64,000 nucleotides of DNA, taken from positions 1,426,001 to 1,490,000 of the forward strand of contig NZ_CP163439.1 of the NCBI RefSeq assembly GCF_041052385.1, given 5' to 3'. The translations under genes were made by a program, and so were the position numbers. The number at the start of each line of letters is the position of its first letter. Position 1 is the first letter of the stretch. The DNA comes from Streptomyces sp. R28. GTDB taxonomy: Bacteria; Actinomycetota; Actinomycetes; Streptomycetales; Streptomycetaceae. The notes beneath the pieces are model-generated. The model was given only the letters and a program-made list of their open reading frames with translations, was not told the origin of the DNA and did not search any database. Positions 43,194 through 52,142 of this stretch are shown in pieces.

Positions 43194-46100
43194 ATGCCGT
43201 ACATCGCACGCGTCCGTGGCCGCGCGAGACGTCTGGCGGGCCGACTCGCCGGGCTGACCGCCGCGTCGCTGCTCCTGGGACTCGCCGTACCCACCGTTCC
43301 CGCGCTGGCCGCGGACACGGCCGAACCGGCCGAGATCACGGACGGTCTCGCCCTCTGGTACAAGCTCGACGCCACCTCCGGCAGTACCGTGACCGACGCC
43401 TCCGGCCACGGCCGCGACGGCACGGTGGGCGGCGCCGCCGACTGGTCGGGCACCGGCGAGGGGCTCGCCTTCAACGGCTCGGACACCTACGTCAAGATGC
43501 CGAACGACGTCTTGAAGGGCATGGACGCGATCACCGTCTCGATGGACATGCGGATGGACTCCGCGCAGTCCACGCCGTACTTCATCTACGGCTTCGGCAA
43601 CTCCAGCGGCAGCAGCGGCAACGGCTACCTGTTCACCACCGGCAACTCCTACCGGACGTCCATCGCCAGCGGGAACTGGTCGACGGAGCAGACCACCAAG
43701 CCCGCCGACTCGCACAATCTGACCCGCGCGGTGTGGAAGCACCTCACCTACACCCAGACCGGCAGCACCGGTGTCCTGTACGAGGACGGTGTGGAGGTCG
43801 GCCGCAACACCTCGGTCACCATCACCCCCGGCTCCATCGGCTCCGGCACCACCACCGCCAACTACATCGGCAAGTCGGTCTACTCCGGCGACAAGCTCTT
43901 CAAGGGCCGCATCCGCGACTTCCGGGTCTACGACCGCGCCCTCGCCGGCTCCGAGGTCGAGCAACTCGCCCTCCCCGTCGCCACGCAGGGCGTCGCCGAC
44001 GACAAGGCCGCGCTGAGCCTCGGTGACACCAGCGCCGTCACGGCCGACCTCGACCTGCCGAGGACCGGCACGGCCGGCGGTTCCACGATCACCTGGGCCA
44101 GCGACAACCCCGGCGTCGTGTCCGACTCCGGCGCGGTGACCCGCCCCGCGGCCGGTGAACCGGACGCTCACGCCACGCTCACGGCGACCCTGAGGAAGGG
44201 CAGCGTGACCGACACCAGGACCTTCGACGTCACGGTCCTGCCGGCCTTCGACGACGGGACGGCCACCGAGCAGGCCGCCGAGTCCCTCGGCGTCCACAAC
44301 CTCGACGACGTACGCGGCAACCTGGCGCTCCCCGCGCGGGGTGACTACGGCACCGACGTCGCCTGGTCCTCCGCGAACCCGGACGTCATCTCCAACGACG
44401 GCGTGGTCCACCGCCCCGCGCACGGCGACGGATCCACCACCGTCGAGCTGACCGCCACCGTCACCAAGGGCGAGGCGAAGGCGACCCGCACCTTCACCGC
44501 GAAGGTCCCGGAGCTCCCCGCGAAGCAAGCCCTCAAGGGCTACATGTTCAGCTACTTCACCGGCGAGGGAACCGCGGACGGCGAACAGCTCTACGCCGCC
44601 CTCAGCAAGGGCAACGACCCCCTGAAGTGGCGTGAGCTGAACGACGGCAAGCCGGTCCTCACCTCCACGCTCGGCGAGAAGGGCCTGCGCGACCCGTTCA
44701 TCATCCGCTCCCCGGAGGGCGACAAGTTCTACCAGATCGCCACCGACCTCAGGATCTACGGCAACGGCGACTGGGACGCCTCCCAGCGCACCGGCAGCAA
44801 GTCCATCATGGTCTGGGAGTCCACCGACCTGGTGCACTGGACGAACCAGCGCCTGGTCAAGGTCTCGCCGGACAGTGCGGGCAACACCTGGGCGCCGGAA
44901 GCCTTCTACGACGCGCAGCGCGGTGAGTACGTCGTCTTCTGGGCGTCGAAGCTGTACGACAACGAGGCGCACTCCGGCGACACCTACAACCGCATGATGT
45001 ACGCGACCACCCGCGACTTCTACACCTTCAGCGAGCCCAAGGTGTGGATCGACCGCGGCTACTCCGTCATCGACTCCACGGTGATCGCGCACGACGGGAC
45101 GTACTTCCGCCTCTCCAAGGACGAGCGGAACAACACCTCCTCCACCCCCAACAGCAAGTTCATCTTCGAGGAGAAGAGCGACTCCCTGCTGGACCTGTCC
45201 TGGGACGCCGTCGCCGAAGGCATCGGCAAGGGCGCGATGAGCGCGGCCGAGGGGCCGCTGGTGTTCAAGTCGAACGCCGAGGACAAGTGGTACGCGTTCC
45301 TCGACGAGTTCGGGGGCCGCGGCTACATCCCCTTCGAGACGACCGACCTCGCCTCCGGCACCTGGACCCCGTCCACCGGCTACGACCTGCCGGCCAAGCC
45401 CCGTCACGGCACCGTCCTGCCGGTCACCCAGGCCGAGTACGACCGCCTGCTGCGCGCCTATCAGCCCGACCAGCTCGTAGCGAGCGTCGAGGGCGTGAAG
45501 GTGACGACGAAGACCGGTCAGGCGCCGGTTCTGCCGGCCACGGTGATCGCCGAGTACGCCGACGGCGTCAAGCGCCCCGTCGCCGTCACCTGGGAGGACG
45601 TCCCGGAGTCGAAGTACGCCGAGCCCGGCACCTTCACCGTGACCGGAAGCCTGCCGGACGGCGCCGCGATACCGGTCCAGGCCGAGGTCACCGTCTCGCA
45701 GGAAGGCCCGGACGTCCCGGCCGACCTGCTCCTGAGTTACGACTTCGACGAGACCGGCGGCAACATCGCCCGTGACTCCAGCGGGCACGGCTACCACGGC
45801 ACCTACGTCCGTACGCCCGACTTCGGCACCGGAGTCGAGGGCGGCTCGTTCAGGATGTCCGGCGGTTCGAGCGGCTCGACCACCGCGCCGTACGTCCGTA
45901 TCCCGAACGGCGTGCTGAAGAACGCCGACAGCGTGACCGTCTCGACGTACGCCAAGTGGAAGGGCGGCGACAGCTTCCAGTGGCTGTTCGGGCTCGGCCC
46001 CGACAGCGACAAGTACCTCTTCGCGACCCCCTCCAACGGCGGCTCCAGCCTCTACTCGGCCATCACGAAGGCGAGTTGGTCGGCGGAGTCGAAACTGACG

Positions 46101-48416
46101 GCCGGCTCGCAGCTCACGCCCGGCGAGTGGCGGCACGTCACCGTCACCCTCGACGGCACGACCGGCACGATGGCGCTCTACGTCGACGGCATCCAGGCGG
46201 CCCGCGCGACCGGCGTCACCATCAAGCCGTCCGAGCTGTACGACGCGAACAAGGACCACAGCGGCTACATCGGCAGGTCCCTGTACGCGGCCGACCCGTA
46301 CTTCGGCGGCGAGGTCGACGACTTCCGCGTCTACGACCGGGCCCTCACGGCAGCGGAGGTCATGGAGCTCAGCGGCAACACCGCGGGCATCGCGAAGGCG
46401 ACGGACCCCGCGCTGAAGGTCGACGCCCTCGTCGACAACGCCGGCAGCAGGATCACCCTGCCGATGAAGGAGGGCACCGACCTCACCGCGCTGGCACCGG
46501 AGTTCACCCTCGCCCACGGCGCGGCGATCAACCCCGCCTCCGGCAGCGTGCAGGACTTCAGCAAGCCGGTGACGTACGAAGTCACGGGCTCCGACGGCAA
46601 GAAGCGCACCTGGACGGTATCGGCGCTCGTCATGAGAAGCCCGGTGCTGCCGGGTCTCAACGCCGACCCGAACATCGTCCGCTTCGGCGACACCTTCTAC
46701 CTGTACCCGACCACCGACGGCTTCGAGGGCTGGAGCGGTACGCAGTTCAAGGCGTACTCCTCGACGGACCTGGTGCACTGGAAGGACCACGGCGTCATCC
46801 TCGACCTCGGTCCAGACGTCTCCTGGGCGGACAGCAGGGCCTGGGCGCCGACGATCGCCGAGAAGGACGGGAAGTACTACTTCTACTTCTGCGCCGACGC
46901 CAACATCGGTGTGGCCGTCTCCGACTCGCCGACCGGGCCCTTCAAGGACGCGCTCGGTCGACCGCTGCTCAAGGCAGGCCAGTTCAGCGGCCAGATGATC
47001 GACCCGGCGGTCTTCACGGACGACGACGGTCAGTCGTATCTGTACTGGGGCAACGGCCACGCCTACGTGGCCCCGCTGAACGACGACATGACCTCCGTCG
47101 ACACCTCGAAGATGAAGGACATCACGCCCAGCGGCTACAACGAGGGCACCTTCGTCATCAAGCGCAAGGGCACCTACTACTTCATGTGGTCGGAGAACGA
47201 CACCCGGGACGAGAACTACCGCGTCGCCTACGCCACCGGCCCCTCCCCCACCGGCCCGTGGACCAGGCACGGCGTGATCCTGGAGAAGGACCTCTCCCTC
47301 GGCATCAAGGGCCCCGGCCACCACTCGGTCGTCCATGTCCCGAACACCGACGACTGGTACATCGCCTACCACCGGTTCGCCATCCCCGGCGGTGACGGCA
47401 CCCATCGTGAAACCACCGTCGACAAGCTGGAGTTCGACGCCGACGGCCTGATCAAGAAGGTCGTGCCCACGCTGACCGGCATCGACCCCGTCACCGTCGT
47501 CCACGCCGGCCCGGACACCGACGGCACCGAGGGCGACCGCATCCCGCTGAACGGCACGATCTCCGGGGCGGGCGGCCCGAAGTGGGCGGTCGAGGAGGGA
47601 GCGCCCTGCGCCGTCAGCGACGCCGGGGCGGCGAAGACGACGCTCACCTGCACCGACGACGGCACCTACACGGTCACGCTGACCGGGGGCCGCAGCAGCG
47701 ACACGGCCACCGTCGAGGTCGCCAACGCGGCACCGGCCATCACGTCCGCGAGCGGGCCCGCGTCCCCGGTGCCGGCCGGCAAGCGCACGGTGATCACCGC
47801 CGCGTTCGCCGACCCGGGCACCAGTGACACCCACACCTGCCGCATCGACTTCAAGGACGGCACCGAACCCACGGACGGCACGGTGAGCGGCGCCGGCTGC
47901 CGGGCCGAGCACACCTACGCCAAGGCCGGCATCCACCGCCCGGTGATCATGGTCACGGACGACGACGGCGCCTCGGACAGCACCACCCTCCCCGAGCTGA
48001 TCGTCTACGACCGCGCGGCGGGCCCCGCGCTCGGCACCGGCGTGATCACTTCACCGGCGGGCGCCTACCCGGCCGCTCCTGACCTGACCGGCAAGGCGGC
48101 GTTCTCCTTCGCCGCCCTCTACGCGAAGGGAGCCACGGTCCCCACCGGAAAGGCCGACTTCGACCTCGGTCCGGCCAGGCTGAAGTTCCGCTCCACCGGC
48201 TCCGACTGGCTCGTGGTCAGCGGTTCCCGGGCCGTCTACCAGGGCACCGGCCAGGTCAACGGGCGCAGCGGCTACGGCTTCCGTGTCACCGCCACCGACG
48301 CCCCTGACACCTTCCGGATCAGGATCTGGAAGAAGTCCACCGGTGACGTCGTCTACGACAACGCCACCGGCGCGAAGACCACGGGCTTCGTCACCCTGGG
48401 CAGGGACTCGCGCTAG
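43194..48416 (+). CDS. Giant secreted enzyme with two GH43 domains, two LamG domains and Ig/PKD-like linkers
   Basis: 1740 residues from ATG 43194 (AGGGA six bases upstream; ATG 43173 also possible). Signal peptide ends near PALAADT. Approximate order: LamG 50-256; Ig-like repeats 266-440; GH43 propeller 449-752 (LRDPFIIRSPEGDKFY, MVWESTDLVHW, EGPLVFKSN); Big_4-like 761-836; LamG 844-1059; DUF5018-like 1069-1147; second GH43 1149-1436 (LNADPNIVRFGDTFYLYPTTDGFEG, WAPTIAEKDGKYYFYF, YNEGTFVIKRKGTYYFMWSE, HHSVVH); PKD-like 1440-1600; an unrecognised C-terminal domain 1612-1740. Two different GH43 subfamilies in one chain suggest concerted arabinoxylan or arabinan attack. A strong terminator follows the stop. 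Confidence 0.9.
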   Translation: MPYIARVRGRARRLAGRLAGLTAASLLLGLAVPTVPALAADTAEPAEITDGLALWYKLDATSGSTVTDASGHGRDGTVGGAADWSGTGEGLAFNGSDTYVKMPNDVLKGMDAITVSMDMRMDSAQSTPYFIYGFGNSSGSSGNGYLFTTGNSYRTSIASGNWSTEQTTKPADSHNLTRAVWKHLTYTQTGSTGVLYEDGVEVGRNTSVTITPGSIGSGTTTANYIGKSVYSGDKLFKGRIRDFRVYDRALAGSEVEQLALPVATQGVADDKAALSLGDTSAVTADLDLPRTGTAGGSTITWASDNPGVVSDSGAVTRPAAGEPDAHATLTATLRKGSVTDTRTFDVTVLPAFDDGTATEQAAESLGVHNLDDVRGNLALPARGDYGTDVAWSSANPDVISNDGVVHRPAHGDGSTTVELTATVTKGEAKATRTFTAKVPELPAKQALKGYMFSYFTGEGTADGEQLYAALSKGNDPLKWRELNDGKPVLTSTLGEKGLRDPFIIRSPEGDKFYQIATDLRIYGNGDWDASQRTGSKSIMVWESTDLVHWTNQRLVKVSPDSAGNTWAPEAFYDAQRGEYVVFWASKLYDNEAHSGDTYNRMMYATTRDFYTFSEPKVWIDRGYSVIDSTVIAHDGTYFRLSKDERNNTSSTPNSKFIFEEKSDSLLDLSWDAVAEGIGKGAMSAAEGPLVFKSNAEDKWYAFLDEFGGRGYIPFETTDLASGTWTPSTGYDLPAKPRHGTVLPVTQAEYDRLLRAYQPDQLVASVEGVKVTTKTGQAPVLPATVIAEYADGVKRPVAVTWEDVPESKYAEPGTFTVTGSLPDGAAIPVQAEVTVSQEGPDVPADLLLSYDFDETGGNIARDSSGHGYHGTYVRTPDFGTGVEGGSFRMSGGSSGSTTAPYVRIPNGVLKNADSVTVSTYAKWKGGDSFQWLFGLGPDSDKYLFATPSNGGSSLYSAITKASWSAESKLTAGSQLTPGEWRHVTVTLDGTTGTMALYVDGIQAARATGVTIKPSELYDANKDHSGYIGRSLYAADPYFGGEVDDFRVYDRALTAAEVMELSGNTAGIAKATDPALKVDALVDNAGSRITLPMKEGTDLTALAPEFTLAHGAAINPASGSVQDFSKPVTYEVTGSDGKKRTWTVSALVMRSPVLPGLNADPNIVRFGDTFYLYPTTDGFEGWSGTQFKAYSSTDLVHWKDHGVILDLGPDVSWADSRAWAPTIAEKDGKYYFYFCADANIGVAVSDSPTGPFKDALGRPLLKAGQFSGQMIDPAVFTDDDGQSYLYWGNGHAYVAPLNDDMTSVDTSKMKDITPSGYNEGTFVIKRKGTYYFMWSENDTRDENYRVAYATGPSPTGPWTRHGVILEKDLSLGIKGPGHHSVVHVPNTDDWYIAYHRFAIPGGDGTHRETTVDKLEFDADGLIKKVVPTLTGIDPVTVVHAGPDTDGTEGDRIPLNGTISGAGGPKWAVEEGAPCAVSDAGAAKTTLTCTDDGTYTVTLTGGRSSDTATVEVANAAPAITSASGPASPVPAGKRTVITAAFADPGTSDTHTCRIDFKDGTEPTDGTVSGAGCRAEHTYAKAGIHRPVIMVTDDDGASDSTTLPELIVYDRAAGPALGTGVITSPAGAYPAAPDLTGKAAFSFAALYAKGATVPTGKADFDLGPARLKFRSTGSDWLVVSGSRAVYQGTGQVNGRSGYGFRVTATDAPDTFRIRIWKKSTGDVVYDNATGAKTTGFVTLGRDSR

Positions 48417-48430
48417 AAGGCCGCTACGTG

Positions 48431-48467
48431 CCCTGAGCCAGCGCCGAGACCTCGGCCTGGCTCAGGG
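48431..48467 (+). terminator. Strong rho-independent-like terminator
   Basis: Two nested stems: CCCTGAGCCAG / CTGGCTCAGGG (11 pairs) with GCCGA / TCGGC inside it, about 17 pairs in all, then CTTT. It starts 15 bases after the double-GH43 stop. Confidence 0.85.
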
Positions 48468-49121
48468 CTTTGCCGTACAGAAGGAGGTCTACCTGGTCGT
48501 CACCGGCACGCCCGCCACCGTGCACCACTACGAGTTCCGCATCAGCGGCGCCACGCCCTCCGGGTACGAGCGGGGTCACCAGAAGCCGGCCGCGGCGGGC
48601 ACTGGCACGCCAACGGTGGCGGCTGGGTCGGCAACGCCCGGATCGAGGGCTTGGCCTGGGTCAACTCCGGTGCCACGATCGGCGGCAACGTCGTCGTCAG
48701 GGACAACGCCGTCGTGCAGGGCGGCGCCAGTCTCTCGGGCGGCCTGGTGCTCGGCGGGGACGCCGAGATGTGGATCACGTGCTCGGCCGGCACGTACCTG
48801 ATGTTCGACCCGGACCGCGGCTGCGACGGCCGGGGCGGCGAGAGCGACGTCAATCCGGCCCACGGCACGTTCACGGACGCGGAGCTGTCGATCACCATCT
48901 AGGGGCAGGCCGGCGCGGTGTCCGACGGGGAGTCCATGGTGAAGGTGCCGTAGACGCCGACGCCGTCCTGGAGCTGGTCCTCCGGGTAGTCCGGGGAGGT
49001 GACGACCGGCTTCTGGGGGCTCGCGTCGTCGTAGACGAACTCGCAGACCGCTCCAGCCCCTCCGGCACCCTGAAACCACTCTGAAACCGCGCCGAAGGCG
49101 GCCCTGCGCACACTCCGGGGC
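48468..49121. other. Stretch of degraded gene fragments
   Basis: About 650 bases without an intact gene. It holds a two-frame remnant of a secreted protein (48472-48902, plus) and a minus-strand fragment (48899-49144); after these the exporter gene starts. Confidence 0.45.
48472..48902 (+). pseudogene. Frameshifted C-terminal remnant of an AvrXca/DUF6055-like secreted protein
   Basis: One frame reads QKEVYLVVTGTPATVHHYEF and then ...PSGYERGHQKP; the next frame reads HWHANGGGWVGNARIEGLAWVNSGATIGG..., a repeating GxA/VxxxA turn pattern of a left-handed beta-helix ending in SSGTYLM-type sequence (CSAGTYLMFDPDRGCDG). The two join cleanly if one base near 48575-48600 is lost or gained. Family assignment is from the general pattern of Svx/AvrXca-like proteins and is tentative. 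The N-terminal bulk is missing. Confidence 0.5.
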
Positions 49122-49144
49122 ATGAACTCACCACGGCAGCGCAC
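48899..49144 (-). pseudogene. Fragment of a large secreted LamG-type protein
   Basis: The minus frame has CEFVYDDASPQKPVVTSPDYPEDQLQDGVGVYGTFTMDSP, a linker pattern (PVVTS.DYPE...GVYGTF) common between LamG domains of very large secreted streptomycete proteins. It stops after about 80 codons and abuts the other remnant, so it is probably a leftover rather than a gene. Confidence 0.35.
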
Positions 49145-50096
49145 CGGTCAGACGCCCCCGGCCATCGAGGCCGTGGGGCTGCGCAAGGCGTACGGCACGA
49201 AGGTCGTCCTCGACGGCATCGATTTGCGGGTGCCGCGCGGCACGGTCTTCTCGCTGCTCGGCCCGAACGGCGCAGGCAAGACCACCACCGTCCAGATCCT
49301 CTCCACCCTGATCCGTGCCGACGGCGGCACCGCCCGTATCACCGGGCACGACGTGTCCGCCGAGCCGCAGTCCGTGCGCGCCGCGATCGGGGTCACCGGC
49401 CAGTTCTCCGCCGTCGACAACCTGATCACCGGCGAGGAGAACATGGCGCTGATGGCGGACCTGCACCATCTGGACCGCAGTGCGGGCAGGCGCGTCACCG
49501 CCGAGCTGCTCGAACGCTTCGACCTCGTGGACGCCGCGAAGAAGCCCGCCGCCACGTACTCCGGCGGTATGCGGCGGCGCCTGGACCTCGCGATGACGCT
49601 GGTCGGCTCCCCCGAGGTGATCTTCCTGGACGAGCCGACGACCGGCCTCGACCCGAGCGCACGGCACGCGGTGTGGCAGATCATCCGCGAGCTCGTGGCA
49701 GGCGGGGTCACGGTCTTCCTCACCACGCAGTACCTGGAGGAGGCGGACCAGCTCGCCGACCGCATCGCGGTCCTGAACGGCGGCCGGATCGTCGCCGAGG
49801 GCACCGCGGACGAGCTGAAGCGGCTCGTCCCCGGCGGCCATGTCCGCCTCCGCTTCCTCGACCCGGCCGAACTCGCCCGCGCCGCCGAGGTGCTGGGCGT
49901 GGGCCTGCGCGACGACGAGGCGCTGACCCTCCAGGTCCCGGGCGACGGCAGCGTCCACACCCTGCGCGCCCTGCTCGACGCCCTCGACGGCGCCCGCGTC
50001 GCCGTGGACTCGCTGACCATGCACACCCCCGATCTCGACGACGTCTTCTTCGCGGTGACCGGCCGCCCCGACCACGAGAAGGTGCAGACCCGATGA
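49122..50096 (+). CDS. Daunorubicin-resistance-type ABC transporter ATP-binding protein (DrrA family)
   Basis: Cytoplasmic ATPase of 324 residues for a drug or small-molecule exporter. Walker A GPNGAGKTT (about residues 47-55), Q-loop, signature YSGGMRRRLDLAMTL, Walker B VIFLDEPTTGLD, and the DrrA-type C-terminal domain (ADELKRLVPGGHVRLRFLD, TLRALLDALDGARVAVDSLTMHTPDLDDVFFAVTG). Coupled to the permease by an ATGA overlap. Its neighbour P450 and AfsR-type regulator suggest a small natural-product or self-protection locus. Confidence 0.92.
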   Translation: MNSPRQRTGQTPPAIEAVGLRKAYGTKVVLDGIDLRVPRGTVFSLLGPNGAGKTTTVQILSTLIRADGGTARITGHDVSAEPQSVRAAIGVTGQFSAVDNLITGEENMALMADLHHLDRSAGRRVTAELLERFDLVDAAKKPAATYSGGMRRRLDLAMTLVGSPEVIFLDEPTTGLDPSARHAVWQIIRELVAGGVTVFLTTQYLEEADQLADRIAVLNGGRIVAEGTADELKRLVPGGHVRLRFLDPAELARAAEVLGVGLRDDEALTLQVPGDGSVHTLRALLDALDGARVAVDSLTMHTPDLDDVFFAVTGRPDHEKVQTR

Positions 50097-50893
50097 CCGC
50101 CGCCGCCCAGCCCGCCACCCCGCACCTGCGCGACTCGCTCACCATGCTGCGGCGCAACCTGCTGCACGCCCGCCGCTACCCCTCGATGACACTCCAGGTC
50201 GCGCTCATCCCCGTCTTCCTGCTCCTCCTGTTCGTGTACGTCTTCGGCTCCGCGCTCGGCACCGGAATCGGCCAGGGCGGCGACCGCACCGCCTACCTCG
50301 CCTATCTCGTCCCCGGCATCCTGCTCATGACCGCGGGTGTCGGAGCCGTGCCGACCGCGGTCGCCGTGTGTACGGACATGACCGAGGGCATCGTCGCCCG
50401 CTTCCGTACGATGGCGATCTCCCGGGCGTCGATCCTGGTCGGCCATGTGGTCGGCAGCGTCATCCAGACGGCGATCACCCTGGTCCTGCTGATGGCCGTC
50501 GCCCTCGCCATCGGTTTCCGTCCCGACGCGAGTGCCGTGGAATGGCTGGCGGCCTGCGGGCTGCTCGTGCTCTTCGTCCTCGCGCTGACCTGGTTCTCGG
50601 TCGCCCTGGGACTGATCAGCAAGACGCCCGAGGGCGCCAGCAACGCCCCGCTGCCGATCTCGTTCCTGCTGCCCTTCGTGAGCAGCACCTTCGTGCCGGT
50701 CGACTCGATGCCCTCCGGGATCCGCTGGTTCGCCGAGTACCAGCCGTTCACCACGGTCATCGAGACCGTCCGCGGGCTGCTGACCGGCGCCGGGATCGGC
50801 CACAACGGCTGGATGGCCGTGGCGTGGTGCGTGGCGATCGCGGTCCTCGGGTTCCTGTGGTCGCTCCGCCTCTTCGACCGCGACGCCCACTGA
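50093..50893 (+). CDS. ABC-2 type exporter permease (DrrB family)
   Basis: Membrane protein of 266 residues with six hydrophobic segments. The ABC2_membrane pattern is visible: NLLHARRYPSMTLQVALIPVFLLLLF, YLVPGILLMTAG, VCTDMTEGIVARFRTMAISRASILVGHVVG, then FLLPFVSSTFVPVDSMPSGIRWFAEYQPFTTVIETVR. Start ATG 50093 overlaps the ATPase stop. Forms the exporter with the upstream ATPase. Confidence 0.92.
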   Translation: MTAAAQPATPHLRDSLTMLRRNLLHARRYPSMTLQVALIPVFLLLLFVYVFGSALGTGIGQGGDRTAYLAYLVPGILLMTAGVGAVPTAVAVCTDMTEGIVARFRTMAISRASILVGHVVGSVIQTAITLVLLMAVALAIGFRPDASAVEWLAACGLLVLFVLALTWFSVALGLISKTPEGASNAPLPISFLLPFVSSTFVPVDSMPSGIRWFAEYQPFTTVIETVRGLLTGAGIGHNGWMAVAWCVAIAVLGFLWSLRLFDRDAH

Positions 50894-50921
50894 ACACCCC
50901 CACTGAAGAAGGGCAGTTGCC

Positions 50922-52142
50922 ATGACCACCGTCCGCCTCACCCCCGAACTCGTCGAGCACCCCGTGGGCGCCTACGCCGACCTGCGCTCCCGTCCCGGCC
51001 TCGGCCACGTCCTCCTGCCGGGCCTCGACACCCCCGTACGACTGGTCACCCGCCACGAGGACGTGCGGGCCGCGCTGAGCGAGCCGCGCCTGATCCGGGA
51101 CCGTTCGACGATCGCCGACTCCGACATGCCGGATCCGCAGGCCGAGTTGCTGGCGCAGGGCCTCGACGGCCTCCCGCCCGAGTACGCGCAGTACCTCTCC
51201 GGCCACCTGGCCCTCTTCGACGGGGACGAGCACACCCGCCGCCGCAACCCCCTCACCCGCGCCTTCACCGCCCGCCGGGTGGCCGCACTGCGCCCCTTCG
51301 TCGAGAAGACGGCACAGCAGCTGATCGAGGCCCTCGCCGAGCGTGAACAGGCCGATCTGCTGGGCGAGTTCGCCTATCCGCTGAGCACGGCCGTGATCTG
51401 CGCGCTTCTCGGCGTGGACGCGGCCGACCAGGACAGGGTGTGCGGGTGGATCCGGGACTTCGCCTACGGCGACGGCAGCCGCGTCCTCGAAGGGCTCGGC
51501 GGTGTCGTGGAGTACGCCAAGGACCTGGTCGCCCGGCGCCGGGCCGAGCCCGCCGACGACCTGGTGTCGGCGCTGCTGGCGGACGGCGGCATGACCGACG
51601 ACGAGATCGTCACCGTCTTCTTCCTGCTGATCAACACCGGTATCACCCCGCCCCCCCTGTTCCTGGCCCATGCCGTCCTCGCCCTGCTGGACCACCCGGA
51701 CCAGCTGGAACGGCTGCGCGCCGAGCCGGAGCTGCTCGGCCGCGCGGTCCCCGAACTCCTGCGGTACGTCACGCTGGTGCGCATGGGCGCCACGCTGTAC
51801 GCGACCGAGGACTTCGTGTTCGCCGGCACACCGCTGGTGAAGGGCGAGGCGGTGACGGTGGCCCTGTTCGCCGCGGACCACGACCCGGCCGTGTACGACG
51901 CCCCCGAACGCCTCGACGTGACACGGGAGTTCGGCCGCGGCGACGGTCACCTCGCCTTCGGGCACGGCCCGCACTACTGCATCGGCGCGGCGCTCGGCCG
52001 GCTGGTGACGGGTGTCGTCTTCGAGGAGCTTGTCGTGAACCGGCCCACAGCACCGCGGTTGGCCGTGGACCGCGCCGGTCTCCGCTTCGGGCACTGGCCC
52101 GGTGACGGCTTCCACCTGCTGGGCCTGCCGGTCAGGCTGTGA
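50922..52142 (+). CDS. Cytochrome P450 with unusual I-helix
   Basis: Soluble bacterial P450 of 406 residues. The heme-binding loop FGHGPHYCIGAALGR (Cys353) and the K-helix ELLRY (ExxR) are normal, as are LALFDGDEHTRRRNPLTRAFT and DPAVYDAPERLDVTRE. The I-helix, where family members have AGxET/S for oxygen activation, reads LINTGITPPPLF (about 236-247): the acid-alcohol pair is absent and three prolines follow. This suggests a different or reduced mono-oxygenation chemistry. It lies 28 bases after the DrrB gene and is probably co-transcribed. Its 3' end overlaps the convergent AfsR-like gene by 11 bases. No ferredoxin gene is adjacent. Confidence 0.92.
   Translation: MTTVRLTPELVEHPVGAYADLRSRPGLGHVLLPGLDTPVRLVTRHEDVRAALSEPRLIRDRSTIADSDMPDPQAELLAQGLDGLPPEYAQYLSGHLALFDGDEHTRRRNPLTRAFTARRVAALRPFVEKTAQQLIEALAEREQADLLGEFAYPLSTAVICALLGVDAADQDRVCGWIRDFAYGDGSRVLEGLGGVVEYAKDLVARRRAEPADDLVSALLADGGMTDDEIVTVFFLLINTGITPPPLFLAHAVLALLDHPDQLERLRAEPELLGRAVPELLRYVTLVRMGATLYATEDFVFAGTPLVKGEAVTVALFAADHDPAVYDAPERLDVTREFGRGDGHLAFGHGPHYCIGAALGRLVTGVVFEELVVNRPTAPRLAVDRAGLRFGHWPGDGFHLLGLPVRL

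Noticed and set aside
42765..47936. Very long antisense open frame of about 1700 codons opposite the giant GH43 gene
   Set aside because: It is an artefact of high GC third positions in the true gene: composition is dominated by Val/Gly/Ala/Arg/Asp without domains, and the sense frame has clear signal peptide and catalytic motifs.
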